From NCBI GenBank assembly GCA_036936605.1, contig JAUPFV010000002.1, forward strand, positions 196,687,273 through 196,751,272: 64,000 bases of DNA, read 5' to 3'. How positions within the stretch are numbered: position 1 is the first letter of the stretch; the number at the start of each line of letters is the position of its first letter. The position numbers and the translations under genes were made by a program. Shown piece by piece: positions 31,215 to 44,314 of this stretch. Source of the DNA: Limnanthes douglasii subsp. nivea. Its lineage: Eukaryota > Streptophyta > Magnoliopsida > Brassicales > Limnanthaceae. A model generated the notes under the pieces. That model was not told the origin of the DNA and made no database searches. It worked only from the letters and a program-made list of their open reading frames with translations.

Positions 31215-33657
31215 CACTAGTGACTTTTTTTACCGGGTGTTGTCATCATCTTTCCTCAGGCGAGGACACAACATCACAGCTTCTATAAGAATTTCAATCA
31301 GTTTTTATTATCTGGTAGGCTAGGATATAATAGCTAACAATTCACAAGACCTTGAAACTGTTTCAAAATGAACAATCGTTTTGTATTAATAAAATGGATT
31401 ACAAATCATAGTATTTTGTTGTCGCCACTATTTTTATTTTTAAATTTCATCTAACAATGAGACACTATCTTCTTATATAATGGTCTCGATTTGGGAAAGT
31501 TCATGGTTATTGCCTTATCATTTGTGCAGTCTTTCTCGACCTACCTAACGATGTTTTAGACAGAGGTATGTTCTTTAGGGCATACTTTTCATACAATGGC
31601 ATACCATGTTCCCATACTTACATCATGCATGGTTTTTGTACGTATCGATGGAAACCGGGGGTGGGAGGAATTTTAAAGGCCAAGTGCTCATGGGTTTAGC
31701 GATCACGGGGCGTCAAAGATAAGTTCGACATGAACTCTTCATAGACTACATAAACAATTCTTCATTGTACGATAAATTTTGAACAACTCAACCTCAAAAG
31801 GCGAATGATTTGCGTATGATTAACAAGACAACCTCTACCATAAATAACCTTTCGTAGCTTGAAGGTTTCTTAAGGTAAAGTGACCAGAGTTAGGCTAGCT
31901 TAGGACTTAAATGACCAGATGGTCGCTTAAGGCTGATGTGCTCGGTCGCGTTTTCTTTTTAATTTAAATTTTGCAGATTTAGGTTCAGTTAATTCACCTC
32001 AGACTCATTTATTTCATATCAATAACCTTAAGATATGGTTGTAGTAGTGTATTCCAAACGAATTTATTTTCTACCTTTAATGTCAGAACTTAAAAAAATT
32101 AATGTTGAATTTTATTAAACCTCCTATAAAACTCGACGGTTAAATTGACTGAACCATCAATTAAATTAACAGAGATATGGTTTGATCATTATCACTAATT
32201 GTCTTTTGATTTGAGTTTTCTATTGTTCTCAACAATTATAATATTTGTAAAATCAATAGACTAACTAATAAAAAATATGCACACTTTTGATTGGAAACAT
32301 CTAAAAAACCACGGTAGCTAGATTCTATACATAAATTAAATGTGCGTCCATATAATTAAAAGATAAACATTAAAACTAATCACTTATTAATGAAGTCTTT
32401 TGTCAACCTACTAGATTGACTAAGCCAAGCTACCACTCAGAAATGAAATTAGATTTAGAGAGAGAAAGTTGCAAAGCTAAAAAGAAAAGGTGAATCTTCA
32501 CCATTTTCAAATCATATAATAAGCCTATTCATAGCAATACAATTGGGTTTGAGGGATTTGAGGCTCATTAATACATAAGGTTTTTGTTGGTTAAGCTTAT
32601 GCATAATTGATTACTTGATTCAAAATCGGGTAACGTTCTAATAATTATGACTTTATCAATAAACTCATAATCCTCGTGAGCTAGTAAAAGAATATATCAG
32701 TGCCACATTAGCTTACCATTTGATTTTATAATGGTTTCAGAACGCTGACTAAATTATGTAGCCTGTAAGCAGGGTATTATCCCCGATTTGCCTCACTAAA
32801 TCCTTTCATGAGAAAAATCTTCCTTAAGATAATTTTTCTAGTATGCTACGGGGAAAAGAGTACAAGTGGGTAGGCTCCTAGCTCTGAATGGTAGTTAGGT
32901 CAACCATGGTTGAATAGTAACCTATAATATTTAAGAGTTGGTGGAGTAAAAGAGTGACAGTGAGAAGGTATTATATTCTTGGATGAATTAAGATATTTTT
33001 GAGCTAAAAATGTCAAGCTATAAGGTGAGATACATGCTTGTATAAGGGAAACAAAGGCCATCTTGAGGGACTAGACATTGGAATATTTGGAATAGCCTAA
33101 TTTGAAACTGATATGTGGGTTGGATTGAAGGATTTATAAAATAAGCCCAGTAACTTGATTAGTAGGGCTCAACATGATGCTCTTCATTATTTACTACTTT
33201 GCGAATGAGGTCGTTAGAGTCTTTTGGGTAGCCTTAGGCATACAAATATTTTTCATCCTACATGTTGCAATAATTAAACAATAAGCAGATAAAAAGTTAG
33301 AAATTATCTAATGAATAAATTGTTAAAGAAAATTTGAAAAGAGAAAACAATCTTTTGATTTCTAACAGTTTAAACCAATAAAAATCCTTTTCCAATTGTC
33401 GTTGACCCACTATATCCCTTCACCAAACCTATTTCCGAGCATATTTTTAACTCCTGACTATATCCAAAAATTTCGATAATTGGGCGAATTCGTTTCTTTT
33501 TTTATCTCAACTAGTTGTCAGGATTTTACGCTTGAGCTTTATGTGTCCTCTTTTTAGCCAAAGGTAATAACCTCTAACCAATGATTTTATTTGTAGTTAT
33601 GAGGCTAGGAAAAGACGTAAAGATAATAAATTAGTTTTATAGTGAAAGATATACATA
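31215..33657. other. No recognisable gene (copy 2 of 3081-5523)
   Basis: The same AT-rich 2.4 kb as in copy 1, with nothing assignable. Confidence 0.6.
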
Positions 33658-33802
33658 CAGTAAAACCTCTATAAGTTGATAATGTTGGGGCCAATATATT
33701 TTTATCAATTTAGCAAGATGTATTATATCGATAAATTAATAATTTATTAACTTAAAGAGGTGTTATGTATGACCTTTAAATTTTCACATCCAACGTACTA
33801 GT

Positions 33803-34314
33803 TGGTGTGGATAATAATTGCCTGAGGGTAGGCTAGTAATTTCAAGTGGAGTTTCAAGGTGGTGTATGGATGTTTAACGGTGGTGTATGGGGGTTTAACA
33901 GTGGTGTATGGGTGTTTAACGGTGGTGTATGGGTGTTTAACGGTTAGAATAGAGAGTAGAGAGATGATTAAGCAGCTTGGTAGCAGTTAATTCTCATTAC
34001 CCATAGTTAATGCTGGTGGTTGGGTATTTATAGTATGATGTTTGGGCCCTTATGGGCTTTCGGGTCATGTTTAATGGACCCGGGTCATGATTAAAGACCC
34101 ATGAGCTCTAAGCAGGAGAGCAAGTAGCTTAGTCAGGAAGTGTTTAGGTTTTTTAGTACTTTAGTCATAGTTCGAACAGTCTTAAGTTTATAGTGTCCAA
34201 AGTAATCTGTCCGGAAGTGATCTGTTCGATTTATGTCCTTGTAGCTTGTCCGGTGTTCGGAGAGACATAGACTGATTTACCCTTCCGGGGAGCATGCTGA
34301 ATTCGGACTCATCA
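33803..34314 (-). repeat. 3' LTR of element B, copy 2
   Basis: Same as 5669-6180, with four 21-bp units. Confidence 0.93.
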
Positions 34315-34471
34315 GGAGCCCCCTTTTTAGGTGTTTGAGCAAGTGTTCTTGTCAAAGAACTGAAAAACAGTCCGATGAATGAAGTGGTCCTCAATTCGGA
34401 CAGAACTGTGGGTATACCCGGACAGGTTAATCTTTACGAATTCCAAACGGTTTTTGCCAGAGTTAGTGGGA

Positions 34472-34648
34472 CACGTGTCGCTCTCTGATTGGCCACTCCA
34501 GCCGTTTTTTCACCTTGAATTTCGCACCACCTTCTTTAACAAGTAACCTCTTTAATTCCAATAGTGACATCAGCGCCGTCTTTCAATTATTGCCCAACTT
34601 TTCGGATTCTCCTAGGAATCAACTCCTTTTTTCAAATCTACTATAAAT
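34472..34648 (+). promoter_or_regulatory. Promoter-like region of the antisense gene, copy 2
   Basis: G-box CACGTG at 34472-34477, ATTGG at 34488-34492 and TATAAATT at 34642-34649, unchanged from copy 1. Confidence 0.55.
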
Positions 34649-34748
34649 TCACATTCATTTTCCACTGTTTTACCATCTCTTTCAAATTTTACTCTGCAAA
34701 TTTACTCAGAGCTTTCTCTCTCTAGAACAAAAATTCCTTTAGCAGTTT

Positions 34749-35072
34749 ATGTTTACAGCAAGAACAGCATTGATCAAAGGTGGTTGGCTCAACCTTTCGG
34801 AGTTGGAGAAAGCACAGAAGGTCGAGAAAGAAAGGCGAATAGCAGCAGGGCTACCATCATCACCAGTTGAGAGACCAGTTGCTTCTGTTACAGAATCGGA
34901 TCGAGGCTCATCCTCCTCCAAAGGTACCAAGCCCAAAAAACTCTTTCAATCCACCCTCTCACCCATAGTATCTGGTTCCTCAGTTCAGGAGTCAATACCT
35001 GCTGTTGAACCAGGAGTTACTGCTACAAGTGTTAGGAAACCCTCACCTTTTATAGCCATGGGGTCTGATTCT
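34749..35072 (+). pseudogene. Truncated antisense gene of element B, copy 2
   Basis: Identical to 6615-6938: starts MFTARTALIKGGWLNLSELE and runs into reversed RNase H at the deletion junction. Confidence 0.75.
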
Positions 35073-36474
35073 GACCACTTAGTCATTCTGCTCGAAATGT
35101 CTGCTTTTTGAAGGACATTCTTTAAAGGGAAAGATGTCCGGACGATGATAGGATGAGCCTGAAAGTAAGGCCTCATCTTTCTTGCAGCTATCACCAGAGC
35201 TAACGCCAGTTTTTCGAGTTTCAAGTAACGCCTTTCAGCATCAATCAAGCTTTTGCTGATGTAGTACACTGGGTAGGGACACCCATCGACCTCTCTTACC
35301 AACACAGCACTGATAGCACAACTTGAAACGGCCAGATACACAATAAGAGTATCCCCATCAACCGGTTTGAACAAAGTCTTGGGAGAGGAAAGATGTTTCT
35401 TGATTTCACTGAATGCCTCATCACACTGCGGGGTCCACTCGAACCCCTTCGCATCCTTCAAAGTTTGAAAGAAAGGAGCACATCTGTCCGAAGACCTTGA
35501 GATGAATCTGTTTAAGGCAGCTAATCTCCCCGTTAACCGCTGCACTTCTTTGATGTTTCGAGGAGGTTCCATCTGGAAAAGAGCATTCAACTGATCCGGG
35601 TCGGGCTGTATTCCATGCTCACTCCCAAAACACACTTTTTAGGGTTTAATTTTAAATTTACTTTTACCAAGTTGGCAAAAGTTTCTCGGAGGTCGGATAA
35701 GTGTAGCTGCTCATCCGCACTCTTCACCATCATATCGTCAATGTAAACCTCCATATTTCTTCCAATTTGATCAGCAAATGCCTTGTTGACTAGCCTTTGA
35801 TAAGTAGCCCCAGCATTTTTCAAACCAAAAGGCATCACATTGTAGCAATGTAGACCCCTGTCAGTGACAAACGTGGTATGCTCTTGATCTTTTGGATCTA
35901 TTTGAATCTGATTGTACCTGGAGAAGGCATCCATAAAGGAGAGCAGCTTGTTCCCAGAAGTAGAGTCTACTAACTGATCTATTCGGGGGACCGGATACAA
36001 ATCTTTTGGGCAAGCTCTATTAAGATCTGTGAAGTCAATGCACATGCGCCATTTGCCATTTTTCTTTTTTACCAGGACAGGATTGGCAGTCCACAAAGGG
36101 TATTGAGATTCTTTGATGTGCCCCATCTTCGTGAGTCTGTCAACCTCTTGTACTATGACATCAGCCTTTTCTTTTGAGAAAGCTCTTCTCTTTTGAACCA
36201 CTGGGGCCACATCTCTCCGGACAGATAGGTGATGGGATATCACCTCTGATGGAACTCCAGTAACATCAGCATTGCACCAAGCAAAAACGTGCTGATGGTC
36301 TTTCAAGAATTTCAACATCTCTTCTTTCAACATTGGTGGCATCTTGGACCCTATCTTGACACTTTTGCCTTCTTCCAAACAGTGTGTTTCAACCTCTTCA
36401 ATTGGAATCAACACTCCAGGGGTCTCTCTGGGGTCATCGATTTCACCCTCACCCTCAGAAAGACCCTCAAACTG
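35070..36474 (-). pseudogene. Element B RT and RNase H, copy 2
   Basis: Counterpart of 6936-8339. Near 35326 this copy reads GAAACGGCC, which keeps RNase H open from 35635 to the deletion junction (VYLAVSSCAISAVLVREVDG). The ~40-bp RT deletion near 35630 is shared, so the RT frame still breaks after YIDD. Confidence 0.88.
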
Positions 36475-36477
36475 CTA
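36475..36477 (-). promoter_or_regulatory. In-frame UAG of element B, copy 2
   Basis: Same UAG-CAG-TTT context as 8340-8342. Confidence 0.6.
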
Positions 36478-38817
36478 TTGATCGTTTATACGGACTGCCC
36501 CCAGCGTTCGAGGAGCCAAGGCAGTGGCATAGAATTCTCTTGCAATCTTTTGGCTGCTCCGGACAACCCCAACCTGTCCCTGAACAGCATACTTTAAGCA
36601 CTGATGGACTGTTGAAGCCACTGCATGCATCCTAGAGAGCCAAGATCTCCCTAGTATAGCATTGTAGCAAGTGGGACAATCCACCACGATAAAAAATATT
36701 CTAACCATTTTCTTGAAAGGGCCCCTGCCCAATAACACCTCTTCTTCAAATTCTCCGATCACATCGGCTGAGCTGCCCGTGAAGCCCACGATTGATCTGT
36801 CCGACTTTTGAATCACAGCTGGATTTTTCATTTTCTTGTAAGTGGTTAGGAAGAGGATATTGGCAGAGCTTCCAGTATCCACCAGAATTCGCCTTATCTC
36901 ATTGCCCCCTATAGATGCTCCTATGACAACAACATCCTCATGAGGGCCAGCAATGTCTCTCAAATTATCCTCATCAAAGACTATGAATGGGAATGAGTTC
37001 GGTGACTGATAAGACGTCATGCCTCCTTCTAGCTGGGAGGCTAAATTATGAACATGCCTCTTCCTCGAAGAAGCAGTAGGAGTTGTCATAGAGTCCCCTC
37101 CGAAAATTGTAAGTGACTCAAAGAATTTAATGAGCCCGGAGACCGACCTAGAACATTCCTCTATAGCACCCACCCTGTTTCGAGTTGGATCAGGATCCAG
37201 GTACTCAGAATCCACATCAAACCTTTCAACTATGACCATGGCCCCCTCTGGGGCAGCATTACTTGGACCAACCCGGTGAGTGTTGTCAGGCCTGTTGCCT
37301 CCTCTTCTCTTAACGTATGCTCCCAGCTTTCCCCTTTCAATCAAGTTCTGAACCTCTTGCTTCAACGCTATGTAATCATCAGTGGTATGGCCAATATCAT
37401 TGTGATATTGGCAAAAGGAGTTGTTACGATGCTCTCTGGGAGACTGCAAGGTTGCCGGTCGCCGGTAATGCACCTCATCTTTTGTTTTATCGAAAATGGT
37501 GGCCACACTTTCTTTGAGTTCTGCAAACCACTACGGTTGGACCCATGGCCCTCTTTTGTTTCTGGATTGCTGACTTTGGGCAGGAGCAGCTGGCTGAGAC
37601 TGAGCTTTTGCCCTACCATGCCCCTGTCCGGTTTCTCTTACTTTGTTCCCGGACTGGTTTTGATTTGGAGTTGGTGCCACCGGGGTGGATCTCACCTGTC
37701 TGTGCACCCTGGTTTTCTTTGTTTCATCAACGTTTATTTGCTTGCCAACTTGATTCAGCAATCCCCCCCAGGTCATGGCCTTCTTTCTAGTCACCGAATC
37801 AGCCAGATTGCCTGGGTTCAAACCTTGCATTAGGGATGCTATTGCCACCTGTTCGAAGCAATCAGCCAACCCATTCTTTGTGTTCACAAAACGACTTATG
37901 TATTCCTTCAATGACTCATTTGGCTCATGGGCACAATGGATTATTGTGTCTCCATTGCCCTTCCGCTCCTTACTCCCTACAAACTGCCTTCGAAAGGCCA
38001 CCCAAAACGTATCAAAATCTTTAATACAACCTTGAGGCAGGCTGTTGTACCATTTCAGAGCACTCCCCATAAAAGATTGGGAGAATGCCCTACACAGTAG
38101 TTTATCATCATCATCAAAGTTCATCATGAAGTTCTTGAATTGCTCCAGATGATTATCCGGATCAGTACTGCCGTCGTACTTCTCCATCTTAGTACTATCA
38201 AACCTCTTGGGGAGGTTTCCGGACAGGATTTTAGAAGACAGTGGAGACTGCCTCCAATTCCTTCCACGACTGAACATAGTATCCTCATTTGGAGTAGCAA
38301 AGATACCTGGTTCATCGTGGAAAGCAAAAGGATCCATCAGCATCTTGTCCGTATATCTCCGGTGGTGAGATGACCCCTTTCCAATATGCCTTTTCATTCT
38401 TCCATGGTGATCTCTTTTTCTTGAATATTTCTTAACCTGCTTTTGTTTTTTCTTGGTTCGACCCTCATCACTGCTAGAGGACAAGGATTTTTCATTTCCC
38501 TCACTGTCCGAAGAGCTGCCCGAAGATTCTGAACTCGATTCAGAACTCTCCACAGGCTTGGACCGGTGAGACTTCTTAGAACTGGCATGTGTCTTTTTGG
38601 TGCTCACATGAGTTTTCGAAGCCTCAGGCTCTCTAGGGTTGTCGATATAATGAGCAGCTGATGCTTTGGATTTTTCTTTCACGCCTATCTTGGCCTTTTC
38701 AGCCCTCAGAGCTTCTATTTCAGCCCTCAGCCTGTCACGCTCTTCGATAGTATACTCGTCATTCTCTCCCACCACTTCGAGCAAAGCTGGTGGCACTTCT
38801 GGATTGTCCGGATTCAT
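36478..38817 (-). pseudogene. Element B gag-protease, copy 2
   Basis: Counterpart of 8343-10682, with the same TAG at 37531-37533. One coding difference was seen: EDTMFSRGR here against EDTVFSRGR in copy 1. Protease ILVDTGSSANILF is intact. Confidence 0.9.
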
Positions 38818-38870
38818 TCGGACAGAGTTTTTTTTAGCTGGTTTTGAATGCTTGATTCAGGCACCGTCGC

Positions 38871-38888
38871 CTCCCACTGTGGTCACCA
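38871..38888 (-). other. Primer-binding site of element B, copy 2
   Basis: TGGTGACCACAGTGGGAG on the minus strand, as at 10736-10753. Confidence 0.8.
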
Positions 38889-38891
38889 ATT

Positions 38892-39382
38892 TGGTGTGGA
38901 TAATAATTGCCTGAGGGTAGGCTAGTAATTTCAAGTGGAGTTTCAAGGTGGTGTATGGATGTTTAACGGTGGTGTATGGGTGTTTAACGGTGGTGTATGG
39001 GTGTTTAACGGTTAGAATAGAGAGTAGAGAGATGATTAAGCAGCTTGGTAGCAGTTAATTCTCATTACCCATAGTTAATGCTGGTGGTTGGGTATTTATA
39101 GTATGATGTTTGGGCCCTTATGGGCTTTCGGGTCATGTTTAATGGACCCAAGTCATGATTAAAGACCCATGAGCTCTAAGCAGGAGAGCAAGTAGCTTAG
39201 TCAGGAAGTGTTTAGGTTTTTTAGTACTTTAGTCATAGTTCGAACAGTCTTAAGTTTATAGTGTCCAAAGTAATCTGTCCGGAAGTAATCTGTTCGATTT
39301 ATGTCCTTGTAGCCTGTCCGGTGTTCGGAGAGACATAGACTGATTTACCCTTCCGGGGAGCATGCTGAATTCAGACTCATCA
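38892..39382 (-). repeat. 5' LTR of element B, copy 2 (491 bp)
   Basis: Same as 10757-11268 but with three 21-bp units (38947-39009). TATA-like element at 39093-39101. Confidence 0.93.
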
Positions 39383-40357
39383 CTAGTAATAATGTATATT
39401 AGTTCGAGATGATACATAAATTAAAAAAACAAGTTCCAAGGCACATTCTATGAATGAACATTCACAAATTAATTGATTTTTCCAACGACAACAACTCTTC
39501 ATAATTTTTACAACTTTTTGTTGACAATACGAAAAGACAATGCCCCAACTCTTAAGTGCAATAAGTATATTCAATATAACTCAATATAGATTTGAATTCA
39601 AAAAAAAAACGAGTGACTATAAATTCATTTTTAGTATAAATTAATTGAATTTGTCAATTTCATTATAATCTTTTAGTAACTATTAGTTTATAGTTTCGTT
39701 GGGACCAATATATACAGTGGGATTTCAAAAAACTTATTATCAACTGGAGCGACTTTTGTACCGGTCACAAGTTAGAACTGGACAAATTATCAATTTATCG
39801 AGGTTATTAGCATATAAAGTATTAATTTATAAAGGTTTTACTATATATTGTCTTAGAATCCTCATAAGAGTACTTAAAATCCATCAACTTCATATGGATG
39901 ATCAGGATGAGATCACCTTTCAGTAAATTGAGAAACCAACCAATGCCATATCTAAGAGGGGCCTAATTACTATTAAGACCCATTCCAGAAACTTAACTAT
40001 TGGGGTCCCAATCTTGAGGACAACAAGTAGAGGGTTATAGCTCCAAAGATCCTACTCTTAAGACTAGACATCACGTTCCCGCTAGGAAAGAACAAATAAC
40101 CTTAGCCAAAGCATCTTAGGCCGAATCATCTACGTATACCATTGAACTCCTAAGAGTCTGAAATATAAAAGGATTTTGAGAATCGAGTCTAGTAAAGCCA
40201 AGCTTGATACTATTTCCACCATAACCATGAACATGAGTAAGGGTATGATGTATAGCTTGCTCAAAGTCCATTGCATATATCATGATATCAGGTTCATTTC
40301 TGGAGGTCAAACAAGTATGAGATTCATTATATTGTCAATTTTTGGTTACCTATTCTC

Positions 40358-42164
40358 GTGGATACTACAACCTCGATCACAACTAACGAGCTTGTGCTCT
40401 ATGTTAATGTTCTTTATAGAGAAGTCTGTATGCCGCTCTATCATAAGTTAGACAAAAAATTTAATATTTTAGAACTATATCTAAACCATGTTAATTCAAA
40501 CATTTGGAAGACGGCTATGGGTTCTTTGGTGGCCTCGGGCTTACCAATAACCCTTCAAGATGGAAAATCTTGTGGCAATCTCACAAGTTACCATCAAAAA
40601 TATTTTTCATTTTTACTACATGATCATTCAAAACTCTCATAAAGTGGTTAACGATCTGGTAAAGTATGAGAGTCATAAAATAAAAAATCATCTTTGTAAG
40701 TAGGAGTGAGGTTCTGACCGCATAAGAGGTCGGTGCAGAACACGAAGTAGTTAGAAAAATGAAAGGAAGGGATAAATTCTTTATCTGAAAGCAATGCTAT
40801 TACCTCAGATTTTCTACTTCAACTTACTTATTGTTGATCTGAAGGTTTACTTTGTGTGGTAATTCCTAACTTTTGTTAATGTTACACAGTTCGACAGACT
40901 CTTCTGTTTTTTTTTTAAAAATAAGAAAAAAAGTCTTTATAACCTTCAAAATGTACATGGTCACCAATTGATCTAAGAAGTTTTAATCTCTATTTACTCT
41001 AAATAACTTATTCTTATCCAACTTGTGGCTAATGCATAACCACATGTAAAATACGTTAAGCCTATACAAACCCATGCCAAATGAAGATGCTCGTACTCAA
41101 GTTAGTGTCTTCATATCCAAATCCTCAAGAAAACTATACTTACCCTCAAGAATGAGAAGTACCAGTCAACACCTGAAGGATGCTAGGGCCCCTCCACCTC
41201 TAAAATGTGTCAATGTGGAAAGCTTTAATTATAAGAGAGATAAATAGGTAAATACATGGTAACCACAGTTGAAGCCAAGCACTTTTCTAACAAAAATGAT
41301 ACTCCTAAAGGCTCGACTCAATTAAAAAAAGAATATGAACATGGGACCTTGACAAACATTAGAGGGTAATTATAAGATGAAGTCCAATAAGTTTTGATCG
41401 ATAGTCAGGGAACCATAGGTAGTAATGAAGGAAAAAGCCTTCCAAATCTAGGCCTTTAAATATGTAAGACTTGGGGTATGTGATGGCCAATTACAGATAA
41501 GAATCTAAAATTATTCTTATTTCTCGAACATAAAAAATACTTGTTCGATTTTTTCACGTGGCAGGTGGCCCTTTGTGTGGGGGTATATTTTATGGTTTTA
41601 CTTAGTTTAGTTCTACTGGTGGATGAAATGGTACTCATCCTTATTTTATTCATTATTGCATATGGTGAGCAACATAATCATAGCTATCTAAAGTGTTATT
41701 GAGCCAAACAACGAGGTGTTTCCTGATTTTTCAAGCCTGATCATAACTCTACTAAAATGGCCAAAGACATGACCAAAGTCAAGGTCGAGCATACGAAGGA
41801 AAAGAATACTAAGGCCGCGACGAATAACCATTGGGATATAAACAATGAACTTAGGAAGAAACGACTCAAAGGCTGAAGAAGGCATACAAAATTTCAAGTT
41901 TGAATAAGAGAAGGTCAAGAAGGATATTGAAGATAAAAATGTTATTCTTGAAAAGAAGATAAAAAAAGTGAGGAAATTAAGGAGAAAATTATTTAAGATA
42001 CTAGAGAGTCGATAGTAGGAGTGATTTTAGAGACGTAAGACAACATCCAAGGTAAGATGATCCTCCACTTCCATGAAATGTTCAGTAATTTTCCTTTGGG
42101 GGCTCAATATATCGGAGGAAAACAGATTAGAGGAAGCTGAACTCGTATACACATAAGATCAAGA
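40358..42164 (+). pseudogene. Remnant E: decayed Tat antisense gene, copy 2
   Basis: Counterpart of 12244-14050, with the same decayed reading (GSLVASGLPITLQDGKSCGN, SHKVVNDLVKYESHK). Confidence 0.6.
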
Positions 42165-42384
42165 GTAACTCCATATTAATAAAACTAATAATCTTATAGA
42201 TGTTTTGGTCGTGATGATCCATGATGATTCCATGATTTTCATGATTGAGGTTATGAAGACCCTGAATGACACTTCCATCAAAGAGGATATTGTGATAAAA
42301 ATGAGAATAATAAAATTATGGCCAAAGTTAGCAATGTGAAAGAAGGTACCAAGGCCAACAAGAATAATGATGGACAATGTATTG

Positions 42385-42723
42385 GGCTTTGAACAATATA
42401 TCGTCCCTGGACTATTACATTTGGTGATAGATAATCTTTTGACTTTCAAAAGTCCACCAAAATTTTGTATCATCATTGGTCCCTTAACTTTATGTCACGG
42501 GTTGTAGACTTCATTCTGGCTTTGACCTAAAGTTAAGGGACTAATGGTGATACAAAATTCATGTGACTATGGTGACAGGTGGCAGGTTCACATGAAATAA
42601 AGGATCTGGTGGACTAACTTTATCCAAAGCTGATAGTCCAATGACTACCAACGGACTTTTAAAAGTTAAGGGACTATATGTAACCAAATGTGATAGTCCA
42701 AGGACGATATATTGTTCAAAACC
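42385..42723. mobile_element. Older foldback MITE, copy 2
   Basis: Counterpart of 14271-14609, with one substitution near 42661. Confidence 0.75.
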
Positions 42724-43358
42724 TCAAATAGTATCTTAATATTTAAATTCTTTTTCATGATGTATAAAGATTGTTATAATTTGGTTCAGTTCATTCACAT
42801 CCGTTTTATAGCGATTATTTTTCATTATTAACCTATTTTTAAAGACTCAATTGGTAAAAGTTGGAATATAAAAAGTGACTGTTATTTACTTATGAAATAT
42901 TTTATCAACTTGAAAAACTCATGTACAAACATATGAAAAATTTCACGTGAAATATAATTTATTTGGATAAATATGATAACAAAATGATCTGAAAATATTT
43001 TGAACAAAAAATATCATCAAATTTATATAAATTGGCACTTTCACTAAACTAATTATAACTAATATGAGAGACTTCTTGTTGATGATTAGATTATTTTAAA
43101 TATACAAAATTCTTGATTTTTTTTACACAAACCATAAAATTTTAAGATAAATAAAAGTAGTTGAGAATCAATTTTCTTATAACCTGTGAATATCATATGG
43201 AAGTATTATTTTGTCTTTGTAAAATAACTTATATAATCAACATCGCATCATTTATTTACCTCATAATTTACAATCATATATCATATTGTTGTCTCATGAG
43301 AGTCCAATATCACAAACATTTTGAATATATGTAGAGACGAGTTTATAATACAACTAGA

Positions 43359-43784
43359 GGCATTGAACAGTAAATCGTCCTTCGACTATCGCGTTTGGTG
43401 GCAGATAGTCCCTTGACTTTCAAATGTCCGTTGACAGTCCCTGGACTATCGCGTTTGGATAAAGTTAGTCTACCAGATCCTCTGATCCATGAGAGGCTAC
43501 CACGTGTCACCATAGTCCCCAGATTTTTGTATCACCACTAGTCCCTTGAGTTTAGGTCAAACCCAAAATGTAGAAAATTACAGAAAACTAAACTCAAGGG
43601 ACTAGTGGTGATACAAAAATCTGGGGACTATGGTGACACGTGGCAGCCTCTCATGGATCAGAGGATCTGGTGGACTAACTTTATCCAAACGCGATAGTCC
43701 AGGGACTGTCAACGGACATTTGAAAGTCAAGGGACTATTTGCCACCAAACGTGATAGTCGAGGGACGATGTACTGTTCAAAGCC
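43359..43784. mobile_element. Foldback MITE with long arms, copy 2
   Basis: Counterpart of 15245-15670. Differences: GGCTACC for GGCTGCC in the left arm (one new mismatch in the stem) and AAACGCG for AAATGCG in the right arm (one stem mismatch removed). Target repeats TACAACTAGA flank it. Confidence 0.88.
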
Positions 43785-44314
43785 TACAACTAGAGGTATA
43801 ATAGAACTAGAGGTGTGAACAAAAATGTAAAAAAAATGATATAATCATTTTGTTGTTGTTAATACATAGTTTACCTACAATAAAATTTTAGTGGAATCTT
43901 TGTTACAAGTTGTCTTTTTATCATAAAGATAATGTATAAAGTACATCACTAAAATGGACGTCGAAATTATAAAAAACAATATTATTTCAAAGTGATACCT
44001 CGTAAAGACCCAAAAAGCATTAATAAAAAATTATATTATGAATGAAAATTTAGATTGATCAAAATAATAAATCTCACGAGATTTTACAAAGAAAATGATA
44101 TAATTGACGTAAAATTTAAAAAAAATAGATTATAAAAAAACTTAAATAGATGAAATAATATTATTTATAAATAATCATTACTAATAACATATTTATATGT
44201 AAATAGATAAAGTATGAACACACCTAATTAAAATCATATACATAAATATTTTAAAAATCATAGTTAGAACAAATTATACACCTGTGTCATTTGTCATGTT
44301 AACAAATAAATATA

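Larger units (their letters stand above)
33803..39382 (-). mobile_element. Element B, copy 2
   Basis: Counterpart of 5669-11268. LTRs are 33803-34314 (512 bp) and 38892-39382 (491 bp, one 21-bp unit fewer). The CTAGT repeats and all sites that distinguish the two LTRs are the same as in copy 1. The element therefore inserted once and was then duplicated with its surroundings. Confidence 0.93.
33658..39843. mobile_element. Emigrant/pogo-like MITE split by element B, copy 2
   Basis: Counterpart of 5524-11729. The MITE halves are 33658-33802 and 39383-39843, with TA on both sides. Confidence 0.72.
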